From assembly GCA_014382495.1 (NCBI GenBank), contig JACNJR010000041.1, positions 1 to 39,003 on the forward strand: a DNA stretch of 39,003 nucleotides, written 5' to 3'. Positions 1-7,311 of the stretch are shown here, one piece after another. Both the position numbers and the translations under genes were made by a program. Source of the DNA: Candidatus Cloacimonadota bacterium. Its GTDB lineage: Bacteria > Cloacimonadota > Cloacimonadia > JGIOTU-2. The notes beneath the pieces were generated by a model, which saw only the letters and a program-made list of their open reading frames with translations, did not search any database and was not told the origin of the DNA. Position 1 is the first letter of the stretch, and every line of letters starts with the position of its first letter.

Positions 1-416
1 CAAAACTTCCGAAAGGAACGAAAATTCCTTGGAATACTTATCGTGGGAATTATCAAAGAACTGGATTTTATGGCGATAATATCATAACAAATATTGACCC
101 AAATTTCGTTCAAAATCAGAATTTTTATCTTTATCAAAATTACCCAAATCCCTGTAATTCATTTACAAATATTTCATTTTATACTTCAAAAAGTTTAGAT
201 AATCCAATTATAAAAATATTTAATATAAAGGGACAACTTGTAAAACAATTAAAAATTCAATCCCCAATTAAATTGGGGACAAAATTAAAAATTAACAAAG
301 TAATTTGGGATGGGACTGATAAAAATAATGAATCCGTTGCTTCTGGAATTTATTTCTATAAATTATTTTCTAATAACTATTGCAGTTCTGTAAAAAAATT
401 GCTTTTGTTAAAATAA
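1..416 (+). CDS. C-terminal end of a secreted protein with T9SS type A sorting domain (partial)
   Basis: An open frame (codons starting at 3, 6, 9...) enters from the left edge and stops with TAA at 414-416; the start is outside the window. The visible 137 residues contain a PWNTYRGNYQRTGFYGD stretch, common just before the tail of secreted FCB-group proteins, and then the classic tail: YLYQNYPNPCNSFTNISF, IFNIKGQLV, VIWDGTDKNNESVASGIYFY, ending KKLLLLK. This is the type A C-terminal sorting domain that directs cargo across the outer membrane through the type IX secretion system; it is normally removed after export. The catalytic or binding part is not visible, so no function can be given. 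A 36-bp in-frame insert with a strong palindrome lies inside the domain (247-293). The next gene is convergent and begins 8 nt further on. Confidence 0.88.
   Translation, partial: KLPKGTKIPWNTYRGNYQRTGFYGDNIITNIDPNFVQNQNFYLYQNYPNPCNSFTNISFYTSKSLDNPIIKIFNIKGQLVKQLKIQSPIKLGTKLKINKVIWDGTDKNNESVASGIYFYKLFSNNYCSSVKKLLLLK
247..293. repeat. Palindromic in-frame insert flanked by 11-bp direct repeats
   Basis: Two copies of AATTAAAAATT (247-257 and 283-293) flank a 19-nt near-perfect palindrome at 261-279 with arms TCCCCAATT and AATTGGGGA and a single-base centre. The offset between the direct repeats is exactly 36 bp, or 12 codons, so the reading frame of the sorting domain is kept. It looks like a small palindromic element that duplicated its target, or a slippage product. 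Confidence 0.5.
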
Positions 417-423
417 CTTTTGA

Positions 424-1764
424 TTATTTTTTTAGAAGAATCAGATGTTTTTTCAAAGCAAAATGTGCGATAATTCCCGCGAGACAATATGCTAATGCAA
501 TCCCAGAAAATATTCCTTTGATTCCGAAAAAATGAGAGCCGAGATAAGCAAACGGAATGCAGAAAACAAACATTTGCATAATTACCAAACCGGCCGCCTG
601 AAACGGCTTATGGAAAACATTCAAAGATGTATTGCTAATCAATAAAATTCCCTGAAATCCATAACTAATTGGCACGATTGATAAATAGAAAACAATTGTC
701 TCAATCACAATCGAATCTTTGTTGAAAATGCCTGCAATTGAACGAGAAAAAAGTAAGAGAATTATGAAAATTAACGCTCCGGTAATAATTGAAAAATTTT
801 CACTTAGAACAATTCCACGCTCGATTCTGTGAATTTTCTTTGCTCCAAGATTTTGCCCAATGAATGGTCCGAAGACGGCTGCCAAAGACCTAACAACTGC
901 CAAAGCAAAGAATTGTATTCTCGAAGCAACTCCAAAACCTGCGACATATTTCAGTCCGTATTTTGCGATTATGCTTGTAATTATTCCAATTGTAATGGGC
1001 GTAATGACTCGTGCGCCTGCAATCGGAAGCCCGATAAACAAAATTGATTTCCACGATTGGAATATTTCTTTGAGTTTAGTGAATTTGAAATTTATCATTT
1101 TTTCGCGGTGGTAAATAATCCATAATGCCACCAAGAATGTGATGAAACGAGCAATTACAGTTGCAATTGCAGCGCCTTTTATTCCCAAATTTGGAAATGG
1201 TCCTAAACCAAAAATCAGAAGTGGATCCATTATCGAATTCACTGTTACTGCTACTAACATAATTATGGTTGGCGTTATTGTATCTCCCGTTGCCCTGATT
1301 GCGTTGTTTGCGATCATCGGCACGACAACAAATGGCATTCCAGCATACCAAATTGTCATATATTCTTTTATCAATGGAACAATTTCCGGCGTTGCACCGA
1401 GTGCTTTGAATAAAATTTCAATCGTAAAGAAACCGATAATGACAAACGACACAACAATCAGAAAAGCGAGAATCAGCCCGTCAGTTGTAATGCGTTGAAC
1501 TTTGTGATGATCGCCTTCTCCGATAGCGATGGAGACGAGCGCTGAGACACCAATTCCAATTCCCAAAGCGATACTGATAATTACGAGAATAACTGGAAAT
1601 GTGAAACTCAGCGCAGCAAGTTCGTTTGTGCCAAGTTTTCCGACAAAATAAGTATCCACGAGATTAAACGCAACCATACTCACAAAACCTAAAATCATTG
1701 GAGCGGTTAATTTAATTAGAGTTTTGGCAATAGAACCGTCTGTCAATTTGGCACTTTTTTTCAT
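424..1764 (-). CDS. MATE family efflux transporter
   Basis: A 446-residue polytopic membrane protein, the usual length for the multidrug and toxin extrusion family. It opens with the MATE hallmark, in which a short basic N-terminus is followed by LIKLTAPMILGFVSMVAFN and VDTYFVGKLGTNELAALSF. About twelve hydrophobic segments follow, with a second half (from about residue 235, RVITPITIGIITSI) that mirrors the first, as expected for the two six-helix bundles. The family exports cationic drugs and metabolites in exchange for Na+ or H+ across the inner membrane; the substrate here cannot be read from sequence. The start ATG at 1764 has only a weak purine-rich leader. It lies 99 nt downstream of the cold-shock gene, behind that gene's terminator, so it is probably transcribed separately or by read-through. 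Confidence 0.93.
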   Translation of the reverse strand: MKKSAKLTDGSIAKTLIKLTAPMILGFVSMVAFNLVDTYFVGKLGTNELAALSFTFPVILVIISIALGIGIGVSALVSIAIGEGDHHKVQRITTDGLILAFLIVVSFVIIGFFTIEILFKALGATPEIVPLIKEYMTIWYAGMPFVVVPMIANNAIRATGDTITPTIIMLVAVTVNSIMDPLLIFGLGPFPNLGIKGAAIATVIARFITFLVALWIIYHREKMINFKFTKLKEIFQSWKSILFIGLPIAGARVITPITIGIITSIIAKYGLKYVAGFGVASRIQFFALAVVRSLAAVFGPFIGQNLGAKKIHRIERGIVLSENFSIITGALIFIILLLFSRSIAGIFNKDSIVIETIVFYLSIVPISYGFQGILLISNTSLNVFHKPFQAAGLVIMQMFVFCIPFAYLGSHFFGIKGIFSGIALAYCLAGIIAHFALKKHLILLKK

Positions 1765-1802
1765 ATATTTTTCTTATTAAAATTCTGTAATTTTGATTAA
1801 TT

Positions 1803-1848
1803 CAAAAAATAATGCGATGCACAAATAAATGTACACCGCATTTTTTTA
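1803..1848 (-). terminator. Intrinsic terminator of the cold-shock gene
   Basis: The two 12-nt arms (1831-1842 and 1811-1822) pair completely on the minus-strand RNA with two G-U wobbles around an 8-nt loop. They are followed by ATTTTTTG (1810-1803). The hairpin begins about 20 nt after the stop of the cold-shock gene. The plus strand also has a T-run after the hairpin, but no plus-strand gene leads into it. Confidence 0.85.
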
Positions 1849-1863
1849 ATCGTACCTTCAAGC

Positions 1864-2076
1864 TTATAATTTAACTACATCTTGTGCTTGTGGACCTTTA
1901 TCGCCCTGAGTAACTGTGAAACTAACTTTTTGTCCTTCGTCCAAAGTTTTATATTCGTTCTCACCTTGAATCGATGAAAAATGGACAAAAACATCGTCAC
2001 CATCTTCTCTTTCAATAAATCCAAACCCTTTAGTAGAGTTGAACCACTTGACAGTACCTGTTTCAGTTTTAGCCAT
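1864..2076 (-). CDS. Cold-shock domain protein (CspA family)
   Basis: A 70-residue single cold-shock domain of typical family length. It carries the GTVKWFN start, RNP1 KGFGFI (residues 16-21) and RNP2 VFVHF (29-33), which form the aromatic single-stranded nucleic-acid binding face. It is expected to act in the cytoplasm as an RNA chaperone that melts secondary structure. A strong ribosome binding site, AAAGGAGG, lies about 9 nt before the ATG. The 265-nt stretch upstream (2077-2341) has no gene and could hold a structured cold-shock leader; a TTGACA-like box on the minus strand at 2203-2208 is a possible -35 element, but its -10 partner (AAAATC) is poor. It is monocistronic, given the terminator that follows. 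Which of the Csp paralogues it corresponds to cannot be decided. Confidence 0.96.
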   Translation of the reverse strand: MAKTETGTVKWFNSTKGFGFIEREDGDDVFVHFSSIQGENEYKTLDEGQKVSFTVTQGDKGPQAQDVVKL

Positions 2077-2290
2077 CTACTGAAACCTCCTTTATATTAA
2101 TACTGTTGGTTCAGACAATTCTAAACAACTTCAAGAAAAATTTTTCAGTTAATTCAGAACGATCTCCAACATAAGTGCAGATTTTTGTCGATGGTTTTTT
2201 CTTGTCAATAAAAAAATGAAATTTATACAAAATTTATTTGAAAATATTATTGTAACTGCGAATTGTTTTTATGTATATGTGAAATTTTTA

Positions 2291-2334
2291 TTGACATTGA
2301 TACGCAGAATATTTTTTGATAGCTTTTTATAGTT
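2291..2334 (+). promoter_or_regulatory. Possible promoter of tRNA-Lys
   Basis: TTGACA at 2291-2296 is a perfect -35 box about 45 nt before the tRNA. The -10 is unclear: position 2314-2319 reads TTTTGA at 17-nt spacing, and TATAGT at 2328-2333 is too far away. The -35 is seen directly; the rest is inference. Confidence 0.3.
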
Positions 2335-2341
2335 GAGACAT

Positions 2342-2417
<76 letters not shown>

Positions 2418-2421
2418 TTTT

Positions 2422-4149
2422 TTAATTTACTGCCACAACTCGATAGAATTTCTTTTCATAACTTGCAGAATCAGTCCAAGAAGTTCCCACTGTTACTTCA
2501 GCTTCCAAATTTGTGAAATCACCATTTGGATTTGTATCGGAATATACTTTATACGAAGTTGCATTCTCTACAGAATTCCAAGAAATTGTCACAGAAGTTC
2601 CAGTCACATTTATTTGGATGTTTTGTGGAATTTGAGGATTTATTACGCTTTCAGAAATATCATCCGCATCCTTCGGTTCAACTTTGAAGTTATCATACGA
2701 ATAATCAACAATGCCGGTAACATCATAATTTGTTCCCAAGGTAGGTGAAAACGCAAACATCAAATCATCAATGCGGCAACTTCCGCTGTCATCATCAATT
2801 TCCCACTCGCCCCAACCCAAATTTGTATCTGTGCATTCTGCATTTTCTACTTTAACTAAAACACCTTCATACATCTCTTGGTTTACTTGATAAGTTGTGA
2901 TTGTCACGGCATTTGGCAATTCATTTCCAATAGAATTTACCACATATTGGGTAATCGTTATTAATTCCGTTTTGTCGTAATATTCTGCAACTTCACCTAA
3001 AACTGTAATTTCATCACCAATATTTGGATTATTTGGATTATTTGAATTATCATAAATATAAATTCCATTCCAAGCACCAACTCCATCTTGAATGAAATAA
3101 CCGGTTGAAAAAGTTCCCGTTACAATGCCGGTCAGTTCCACATTTTGCCCTTCATATTCCGAAGAATTTTGCTGAATATCAGAAATAGTTAAAGTAGGAC
3201 TACCTCCCGAAATACTGATAAAATCTGCATAAACCGGCAGATGGTCAGAGGCGTTATAAAGTGCATCGGCAATTTCAGCAGAGACAGCGGAATTGTAACC
3301 ATCGTTAATGCTGTCATTGAAGTGATTTCCGTCATTTCCAAATGGTGTTAAACTATTTGCGACATATTCGATTCCTTCACTATTATCTAAATTATACGAA
3401 GTGAAAATCATATCAAATCTATCATCTAAACCGCCGCCAGCGCCGCCGCCAAATGCACCTGTTCTTGTAGATTGTGTGTGAACGGAAACATATGTTGCAG
3501 AATTGTGCCAATTTCCAATTTGGTCACATAAATCTTCTGCTCTGCCGTCATTATCTGTTTCATCTGCGATAAATTTCTGATAGGCAGATTCTGAACTTGT
3601 ATAGATATTCATATCGCCGACAATAATAAATTCCGTTCCAGCGGTAAGTGCGTTCAGATGGGCGCGTAAAATCGTAACCTCTTCCAATCTTTTGTCTTCG
3701 TTTTCCTCGCCTTCCGATGCTTTCAAGTGGCAACTGTAAAATCTGATTTCATTGCCGTCAATTTGCATAATATATTCTGAAATTTCGCGACGCGGCGTCT
3801 CAATTTCATTTTGACTTATCAAAGTCGCAATCGAATTTTTATAGTAAAGAATGTTATCCATATCAAAACCATTCACAAAATTAGCGCGGGAATATACAGA
3901 GCCATTACTATTCAATTCATTCAATATCATATCTACGCCGGATTCACTTTCCATCTCTTGCATCAATAAAATATCGGGTTGGGTTTCTGTAAAAATAGTG
4001 CCAAAATCATTCAATCTGCCGACACCATTCTGACTCGGAAAATAGAGAGCATTGTATGTCATTACTCTGAAATTTGTGTCTGCAAAAAGCGATGAAAGCA
4101 AGATATAGAATAAGAAAAAAGTAAAAGTAATTCTCATCATTTTTTTCAT
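2422..4149 (-). CDS. Secreted endonuclease/exonuclease/phosphatase-family protein with OB-like and FN3 domains
   Basis: A 575-residue exported protein. Residues 1-23 form a Sec signal peptide ending LLSSLFA. Residues 26-312 form an EEP (DNase I-like) domain with metal and catalytic residues in place: N33 (TYNALYF), E65 (LLMQEME), H141 (FYSCHLKAS), D179/N181 (IIVGDMNIY) and D302/H303 (SDHLP). Residues 320-475 (SEYEGQNVELTGIVTG, GYFIQDGVGAWNGIYIYD) resemble the OB-like domain found in secreted nucleases of Bacteroidota. A fibronectin type III domain (about 485-575) ends the protein. There is no T9SS tail, so the product may stay periplasmic or leave by another route. Extracellular nucleic acid or phosphoester hydrolysis is likely; the exact substrate is unknown. 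The RBS is GAAAGGAAAT before the ATG, with its own promoter at 4185-4213. Confidence 0.88.
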   Translation of the reverse strand: MKKMMRITFTFFLFYILLSSLFADTNFRVMTYNALYFPSQNGVGRLNDFGTIFTETQPDILLMQEMESESGVDMILNELNSNGSVYSRANFVNGFDMDNILYYKNSIATLISQNEIETPRREISEYIMQIDGNEIRFYSCHLKASEGEENEDKRLEEVTILRAHLNALTAGTEFIIVGDMNIYTSSESAYQKFIADETDNDGRAEDLCDQIGNWHNSATYVSVHTQSTRTGAFGGGAGGGLDDRFDMIFTSYNLDNSEGIEYVANSLTPFGNDGNHFNDSINDGYNSAVSAEIADALYNASDHLPVYADFISISGGSPTLTISDIQQNSSEYEGQNVELTGIVTGTFSTGYFIQDGVGAWNGIYIYDNSNNPNNPNIGDEITVLGEVAEYYDKTELITITQYVVNSIGNELPNAVTITTYQVNQEMYEGVLVKVENAECTDTNLGWGEWEIDDDSGSCRIDDLMFAFSPTLGTNYDVTGIVDYSYDNFKVEPKDADDISESVINPQIPQNIQINVTGTSVTISWNSVENATSYKVYSDTNPNGDFTNLEAEVTVGTSWTDSASYEKKFYRVVAVN

Positions 4150-4184
4150 AATAATTTTAGATTTCCTTTCTATTTATGAAATTG

Positions 4185-4213
4185 AATGTAGAAATATTTC
4201 GTAATTTTGTCAA
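4185..4213 (-). promoter_or_regulatory. Promoter of the secreted nuclease gene
   Basis: On the minus strand, TTGACA (4213-4208), a 17-nt spacer and TACATT (4190-4185) stand about 36 nt before the start codon. The box falls in the 78-nt gap after the HypB-like gene, which suggests the nuclease is not simply part of the hyp operon. Confidence 0.6.
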
Positions 4214-4227
4214 GATATTTGTGTTAG

Positions 4228-4956
4228 TTAATCAAAAATTTTAGGGATAATTTTTTCTAAATCCTCAGCAAATTCGGTTTTGTAAAGTTTGTCTATATTC
4301 CCAATTGCGTTTTCCAAATTTTTATCGAAATAGATTTCACCTAAAAATGGCAATTGATATTTTTCTACTTGAATTTTTATTGATGAGTTTTCAGAAAATT
4401 TCATATTTTCGATAATTCCAATGATTGGCATCTTCAATTCTAGAAGGAGATTGATTGATTTTTTCACGATTTCAAAAGCGAGTTTTGACGGAGTTGAAAT
4501 CATAATAAATTTCACTCTTTTCATAGTTCTGATGATATCTAAAGTTGTGTCGCCGATTCCTGGCGGCATATCGATAATCAGGAAATCAAGAGAACCCCAT
4601 TGAGTTATCGCAAGCAGTTCTATGATTGCATTTGAAATATCAATTCCTCGTAATGGTGCAGGATTTTCACCAGCAAAACTGATGATAGACATAAATTTTA
4701 TTCCGAAATATTTTGATGGAATAATGCCTTTGTCTTCTTTCGGAAAATCATAATTTCTTATTCCTAAAATTATATGAGTTGAAGGACCGGAAAAATCCAA
4801 ATCAAGCAGTCCAACTTTATGACCTTTTTTTGCCAAACTTGCTGCAAGAGTGGCAGATACAGAGCTTTTCCCAATTCCGCCTTTTCCGCCAGAAATTGCA
4901 ATTATTTTTCTGATATTTTTTAATCTTTTATCAATAACTTCAATTCGCGTGTCCAT
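4228..4956 (-). CDS. Mrp/MinD-type P-loop ATPase, likely ATPase-type HypB partner of HypA
   Basis: A 242-residue SIMIBI-class ATPase. It has a deviant Walker A KGGIGKSS (residues 25-32), the A' motif LLDLDFSGPS (51-59, shared with Mrp) and Walker B LIIDMPPGIGD (126-136). It lacks the C-terminal CxxC pair of Fe-S carrying Mrp/ApbC proteins: the corresponding loop reads IIENMKFSENSS. The gene follows hypA by 3 nt, and its RBS AAGGAG lies inside the end of hypA, so the two are translationally coupled. In Thermococcales a Mrp/MinD-type ATPase (HypB-AT) binds HypA and increases its nickel affinity. The adjacency and the archaeal-type HypA make the same role likely here: ATP-driven nickel loading for [NiFe] hydrogenase maturation in the cytoplasm. 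A generic Mrp role in Fe-S transfer is the alternative. Confidence 0.8.
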   Translation of the reverse strand: MDTRIEVIDKRLKNIRKIIAISGGKGGIGKSSVSATLAASLAKKGHKVGLLDLDFSGPSTHIILGIRNYDFPKEDKGIIPSKYFGIKFMSIISFAGENPAPLRGIDISNAIIELLAITQWGSLDFLIIDMPPGIGDTTLDIIRTMKRVKFIMISTPSKLAFEIVKKSINLLLELKMPIIGIIENMKFSENSSIKIQVEKYQLPFLGEIYFDKNLENAIGNIDKLYKTEFAEDLEKIIPKIFD

Positions 4957-4959
4957 AAT

Positions 4960-5373
4960 TTATCGCTCTCCTTCAACCGCATCCAGCCAGATTCCTCTCC
5001 CAATTTTTATCTCAAAATCTGGGCTTTTGCATTTTGGGCATCTGAGATAAATATGGGCAGTTTCGGGAATGAAATGTATCGATTCTGTCTCATCTTCATC
5101 AAGATTTTTTCTTGCATTTTCGAAGAGCCATTCATTTTTGCAAACGCGACATTTCAGAATTGCTTTCTCGGTTTCTATTTCTATATCGGCATTTCCAAGA
5201 ATTTCTTGTTGCGGCTGAATAACTTCTTTAAGAGCGAAATTGAAAATTTCTTCATCAATTGTCTGAAGTTCTCCAATTTTTATTACGATTTTAGTAATTT
5301 TTTTTAGATTTTCTTTTTCAGCAACTTTTAATGCTGAAGTTACAACTGCATCTGCCAGTGCCCATTCGTGCAT
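4960..5373 (-). CDS. hypA: HypA, nickel metallochaperone for [NiFe] hydrogenase maturation (archaeal type)
   Basis: A 137-residue protein that begins MHEWALADA; the N-terminal Met-His-Glu is the nickel site of HypA. A zinc site is formed by two CxxC pairs, C75/C78 and C112/C115. The 33 residues between the pairs are much longer than in typical bacterial HypA (about 13) and, with the IHFIPE...CPKCKSPDFEIKIGRG segment, match the archaeal (Thermococcus-type) form. It passes nickel to the hydrogenase large subunit together with a nucleotide-driven partner, here most likely the gene directly downstream. No hydrogenase subunit or HypC-F gene is in the window. The RBS AAGGAG precedes the ATG. A TTGACA (minus strand, 5432-5427) may be the -35, but the -10 is weak. 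Confidence 0.92.
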   Translation of the reverse strand: MHEWALADAVVTSALKVAEKENLKKITKIVIKIGELQTIDEEIFNFALKEVIQPQQEILGNADIEIETEKAILKCRVCKNEWLFENARKNLDEDETESIHFIPETAHIYLRCPKCKSPDFEIKIGRGIWLDAVEGER

Positions 5374-5540
5374 AGTTTACTCCTTATTTTATTATAATTT
5401 TGTTAAAATTAATAAATTAATTTTTCTGTCAATATTTTTAGAATTTGCTTGAAATTTCAAAAATCCATTTGAAAAATTTGACAAATAATATTTCTCTTTA
5501 AAATTTTAAGAAAAAATTCAATATTTGAAAGGAGAAAGTT

Positions 5541-6374
5541 ATGAAAGTTTTATTTTTCTCATCTATTGCTTGTTTAGCTCTTATCTTTTCTTGTGCAAAA
5601 CAGAACGGAAATGAGCAAAATATTTATTCAGCATCAGATTTCTGGAATGATGAATATTTTCACCAAACAAATGTCGTCACACCCGAAGCAGAAGATAGCA
5701 CGATAAAAGCAAAAATTGATGGCAAATGGCAAGAATTTACACTTTTAGAATTCCCAGAAAAATTTATGAAATGGAATGTCGAAAGACGCCTCGAATCTGT
5801 GGCAGGTTTTAGAGAGATGAAACCGCCAAGGTGGGCAGGACCGCATAATGGCATTGTCGCTTCGTATGGATTCAAACGAGGGGATTCAAACTTCAAATTG
5901 AATAATGCTGTAAAGGGAATGGGATTTCTTCCCAAAAAAGAAAAAATCAAGGAAATTATCAAACTTCTCGAAGATACTATGGATATTCCGTTTTCGAAAA
6001 AATTAGACCAGTTGGATGATTTCTATCATAATGTGGATTCATTGTTTGATTTGAATAAGCAAATTTCGTTGGAACTTTATTCGGTTCCTAAATTTGAAAC
6101 CCAGACATTTCTCAATCAGATGACAAATCCGATTTCCACAATTGTCTTTCTGGATATTCCTTCATTCAAACTGAAAACAATTGTGCAATTATTGCATCCA
6201 GACGACCCCAAATTGACGGAATATGAGAAAGATATAGTGAAATATATCAATCTTATTCACAGTTATTTTCACGGAAAATTTCCGAAAGATTATATTGCAG
6301 TAATTTATTATGTTGTAGAAATTTATGACAATTCACCTGGCAGAATGGATGCAATGGGAAGAAGAATTCCGTAA
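5541..6374 (+). CDS. Lipoprotein of unknown function
   Basis: A 277-residue protein whose N-terminus is a type II signal peptide with lipobox LIFSC (Cys at about residue 18), so the mature form is a lipid-anchored periplasmic or surface protein. I do not recognise the rest. It is mixed alpha/beta with several tryptophans and aromatics early on (SDFWNDEYF, MKWNVE, KPPRWAGPHNG) and a helical C-terminal half with charged residues. A good RBS, AAAGGAG, lies 7 nt before the ATG. TTGACA at 5478-5483 with an AT-rich palindromic CTTTAAAATTTTAAG about 15 nt on is a possible promoter. It stands divergent from hypA, 167 nt away, and 71 nt upstream of the OsmC gene, which has its own promoter-like boxes. 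Confidence 0.78.
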   Translation: MKVLFFSSIACLALIFSCAKQNGNEQNIYSASDFWNDEYFHQTNVVTPEAEDSTIKAKIDGKWQEFTLLEFPEKFMKWNVERRLESVAGFREMKPPRWAGPHNGIVASYGFKRGDSNFKLNNAVKGMGFLPKKEKIKEIIKLLEDTMDIPFSKKLDQLDDFYHNVDSLFDLNKQISLELYSVPKFETQTFLNQMTNPISTIVFLDIPSFKLKTIVQLLHPDDPKLTEYEKDIVKYINLIHSYFHGKFPKDYIAVIYYVVEIYDNSPGRMDAMGRRIP

Positions 6375-6401
6375 AAAATTTAGCAAAAATTTAAATAAAA
6401 T

Positions 6402-6430
6402 TTGACAAGGATAATTTCAGACACCTTAAT
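6402..6430 (+). promoter_or_regulatory. Promoter of the OsmC-like gene
   Basis: TTGACA (6402-6407), a 17-nt spacer and CTTAAT (6425-6430). The predicted transcript would begin only about 9 nt before the ATG at 6446, and no Shine-Dalgarno sequence is visible, so the mRNA may be nearly leaderless. Confidence 0.5.
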
Positions 6431-6445
6431 GTTGTCCATAAAAAT

Positions 6446-6853
6446 ATGAAAGCAGAAGTCAAATATATCGACAATTTACAATTCAGTGCCGTTGCAGATT
6501 CCAACCATAGTATCATACTTGATGCGGATAAAAATTTAAGTTTAGATCAAGGTTCTAGGCCAAAAGAACTGCTTTTAATGGGGCTCGCCGGTTGCACCGC
6601 AATGGATGTTGTCTCAATTCTCAAAAAGATGAGAGTTGAATTTCGAGATTTTTCAGTTACCGCAGAAGCAGAAAATTCGGATGAACATCCAAAAGTTTTT
6701 ACTTCAATCTCAATCAAATATTTCATATCTGGAAATGTCGGAGAAGAAAAATTGGAAAAAGCAATTGAACTTTCTCAAACTCGCTATTGCGGAGTTTCTG
6801 TAATGCTAAAAAAAGCAGCTCCGATAACTTATTCATATGAAATAAAAAAGTAA
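6446..6853 (+). CDS. OsmC family peroxiredoxin-like protein
   Basis: A 135-residue protein of normal OsmC/YhfA length. It carries the two family cysteines: C50 in LLMGLAGCTAMD, at the start of the long central helix, and C115 in SQTRYCGVSVML. In this family the pair reduces organic hydroperoxides in the cytoplasm, with lipoyl- or thiol-type reductants. The YhfA-like subgroup (short, with GLAGCTAMDV) is the closer match than classical stress-induced OsmC. There is no visible RBS. A promoter-like TTGACA/CTTAAT pair immediately upstream suggests its own transcription. Confidence 0.92.
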   Translation: MKAEVKYIDNLQFSAVADSNHSIILDADKNLSLDQGSRPKELLLMGLAGCTAMDVVSILKKMRVEFRDFSVTAEAENSDEHPKVFTSISIKYFISGNVGEEKLEKAIELSQTRYCGVSVMLKKAAPITYSYEIKK

Positions 6854-6857
6854 AATT

Positions 6858-6886
6858 TTGACATTAATGATTGATTCCAATAAATT
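6858..6886 (+). promoter_or_regulatory. Promoter of the response regulator gene
   Basis: TTGACA (6858-6863), a 17-nt spacer and TAAATT (6881-6886) lie about 43 nt before the ATG at 6929, starting 5 nt after the OsmC stop codon. A small CCTTA/TAAGG inverted repeat (about 6894-6909) lies in the leader. Confidence 0.6.
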
Positions 6887-6928
6887 ATTTCCGTCCTTAA
6901 AAAGTAAGGTGAGAAATTTTTCTTTCAT

Positions 6929-7288
6929 ATGAAAACATTGTTAATCGTTGATGACGAAGTTGATACTCTGAAATATCTGAGTATTCTTCTGAAAAAACAT
7001 TCACTCGAAGTCATCACGGCGGATAATGGTTTCGATGCGTTGCAAAAAGTTCGTGAGGAGACAATCGATATCATTTTATCAGACATTGCGATGCCAGATA
7101 TGGATGGATACGAACTTTACAAACAAATTAGAGATTTTGACGAGAATATTCCAGTTATAATGATGACCGGCTTCGGATATGACCCAAATCATACTTTGGT
7201 AAAAGCAAAGCAGGACGGCCTGCACGACATTATTTTCAAGCCATTTGAGGTTGATGATTTATTGAATCTTATTAATAAAGTAATTTAA
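6929..7288 (+). CDS. Receiver-only response regulator
   Basis: A 119-residue stand-alone REC domain with no output domain. All active-site residues are present: acidic pair D8/D9, phosphoacceptor D52 (ILSDIAMPDMDG), T80 (MMTGFG) and K104 (IIFKPFE). It would be phosphorylated by a histidine kinase and act by protein-protein contact, like CheY or Spo0F. No kinase is encoded nearby. It sits 23 nt upstream of a small unknown gene that has a strong RBS, so the two are probably co-transcribed and the neighbour is a candidate partner. Confidence 0.95.
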   Translation: MKTLLIVDDEVDTLKYLSILLKKHSLEVITADNGFDALQKVREETIDIILSDIAMPDMDGYELYKQIRDFDENIPVIMMTGFGYDPNHTLVKAKQDGLHDIIFKPFEVDDLLNLINKVI

Positions 7289-7311
7289 AAAATAAAAAAA
7301 TAGGAGGAACG

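Noticed and set aside
829-1498. Several plus-strand open frames opposite the MATE gene
   Set aside because: They are antisense to a well-recognised family with intact motifs, have no ribosome binding sites, and their products resemble no protein; the same holds for other antisense frames in the window.
5374-5440. TATAAT (minus strand, near 5390) as -10 of hypA
   Set aside because: The hexamer is good but no -35 lies 16-18 nt before it, and the TTGACA at 5432-5427 is about 30 nt away; the region is so A/T-rich that chance matches are expected.
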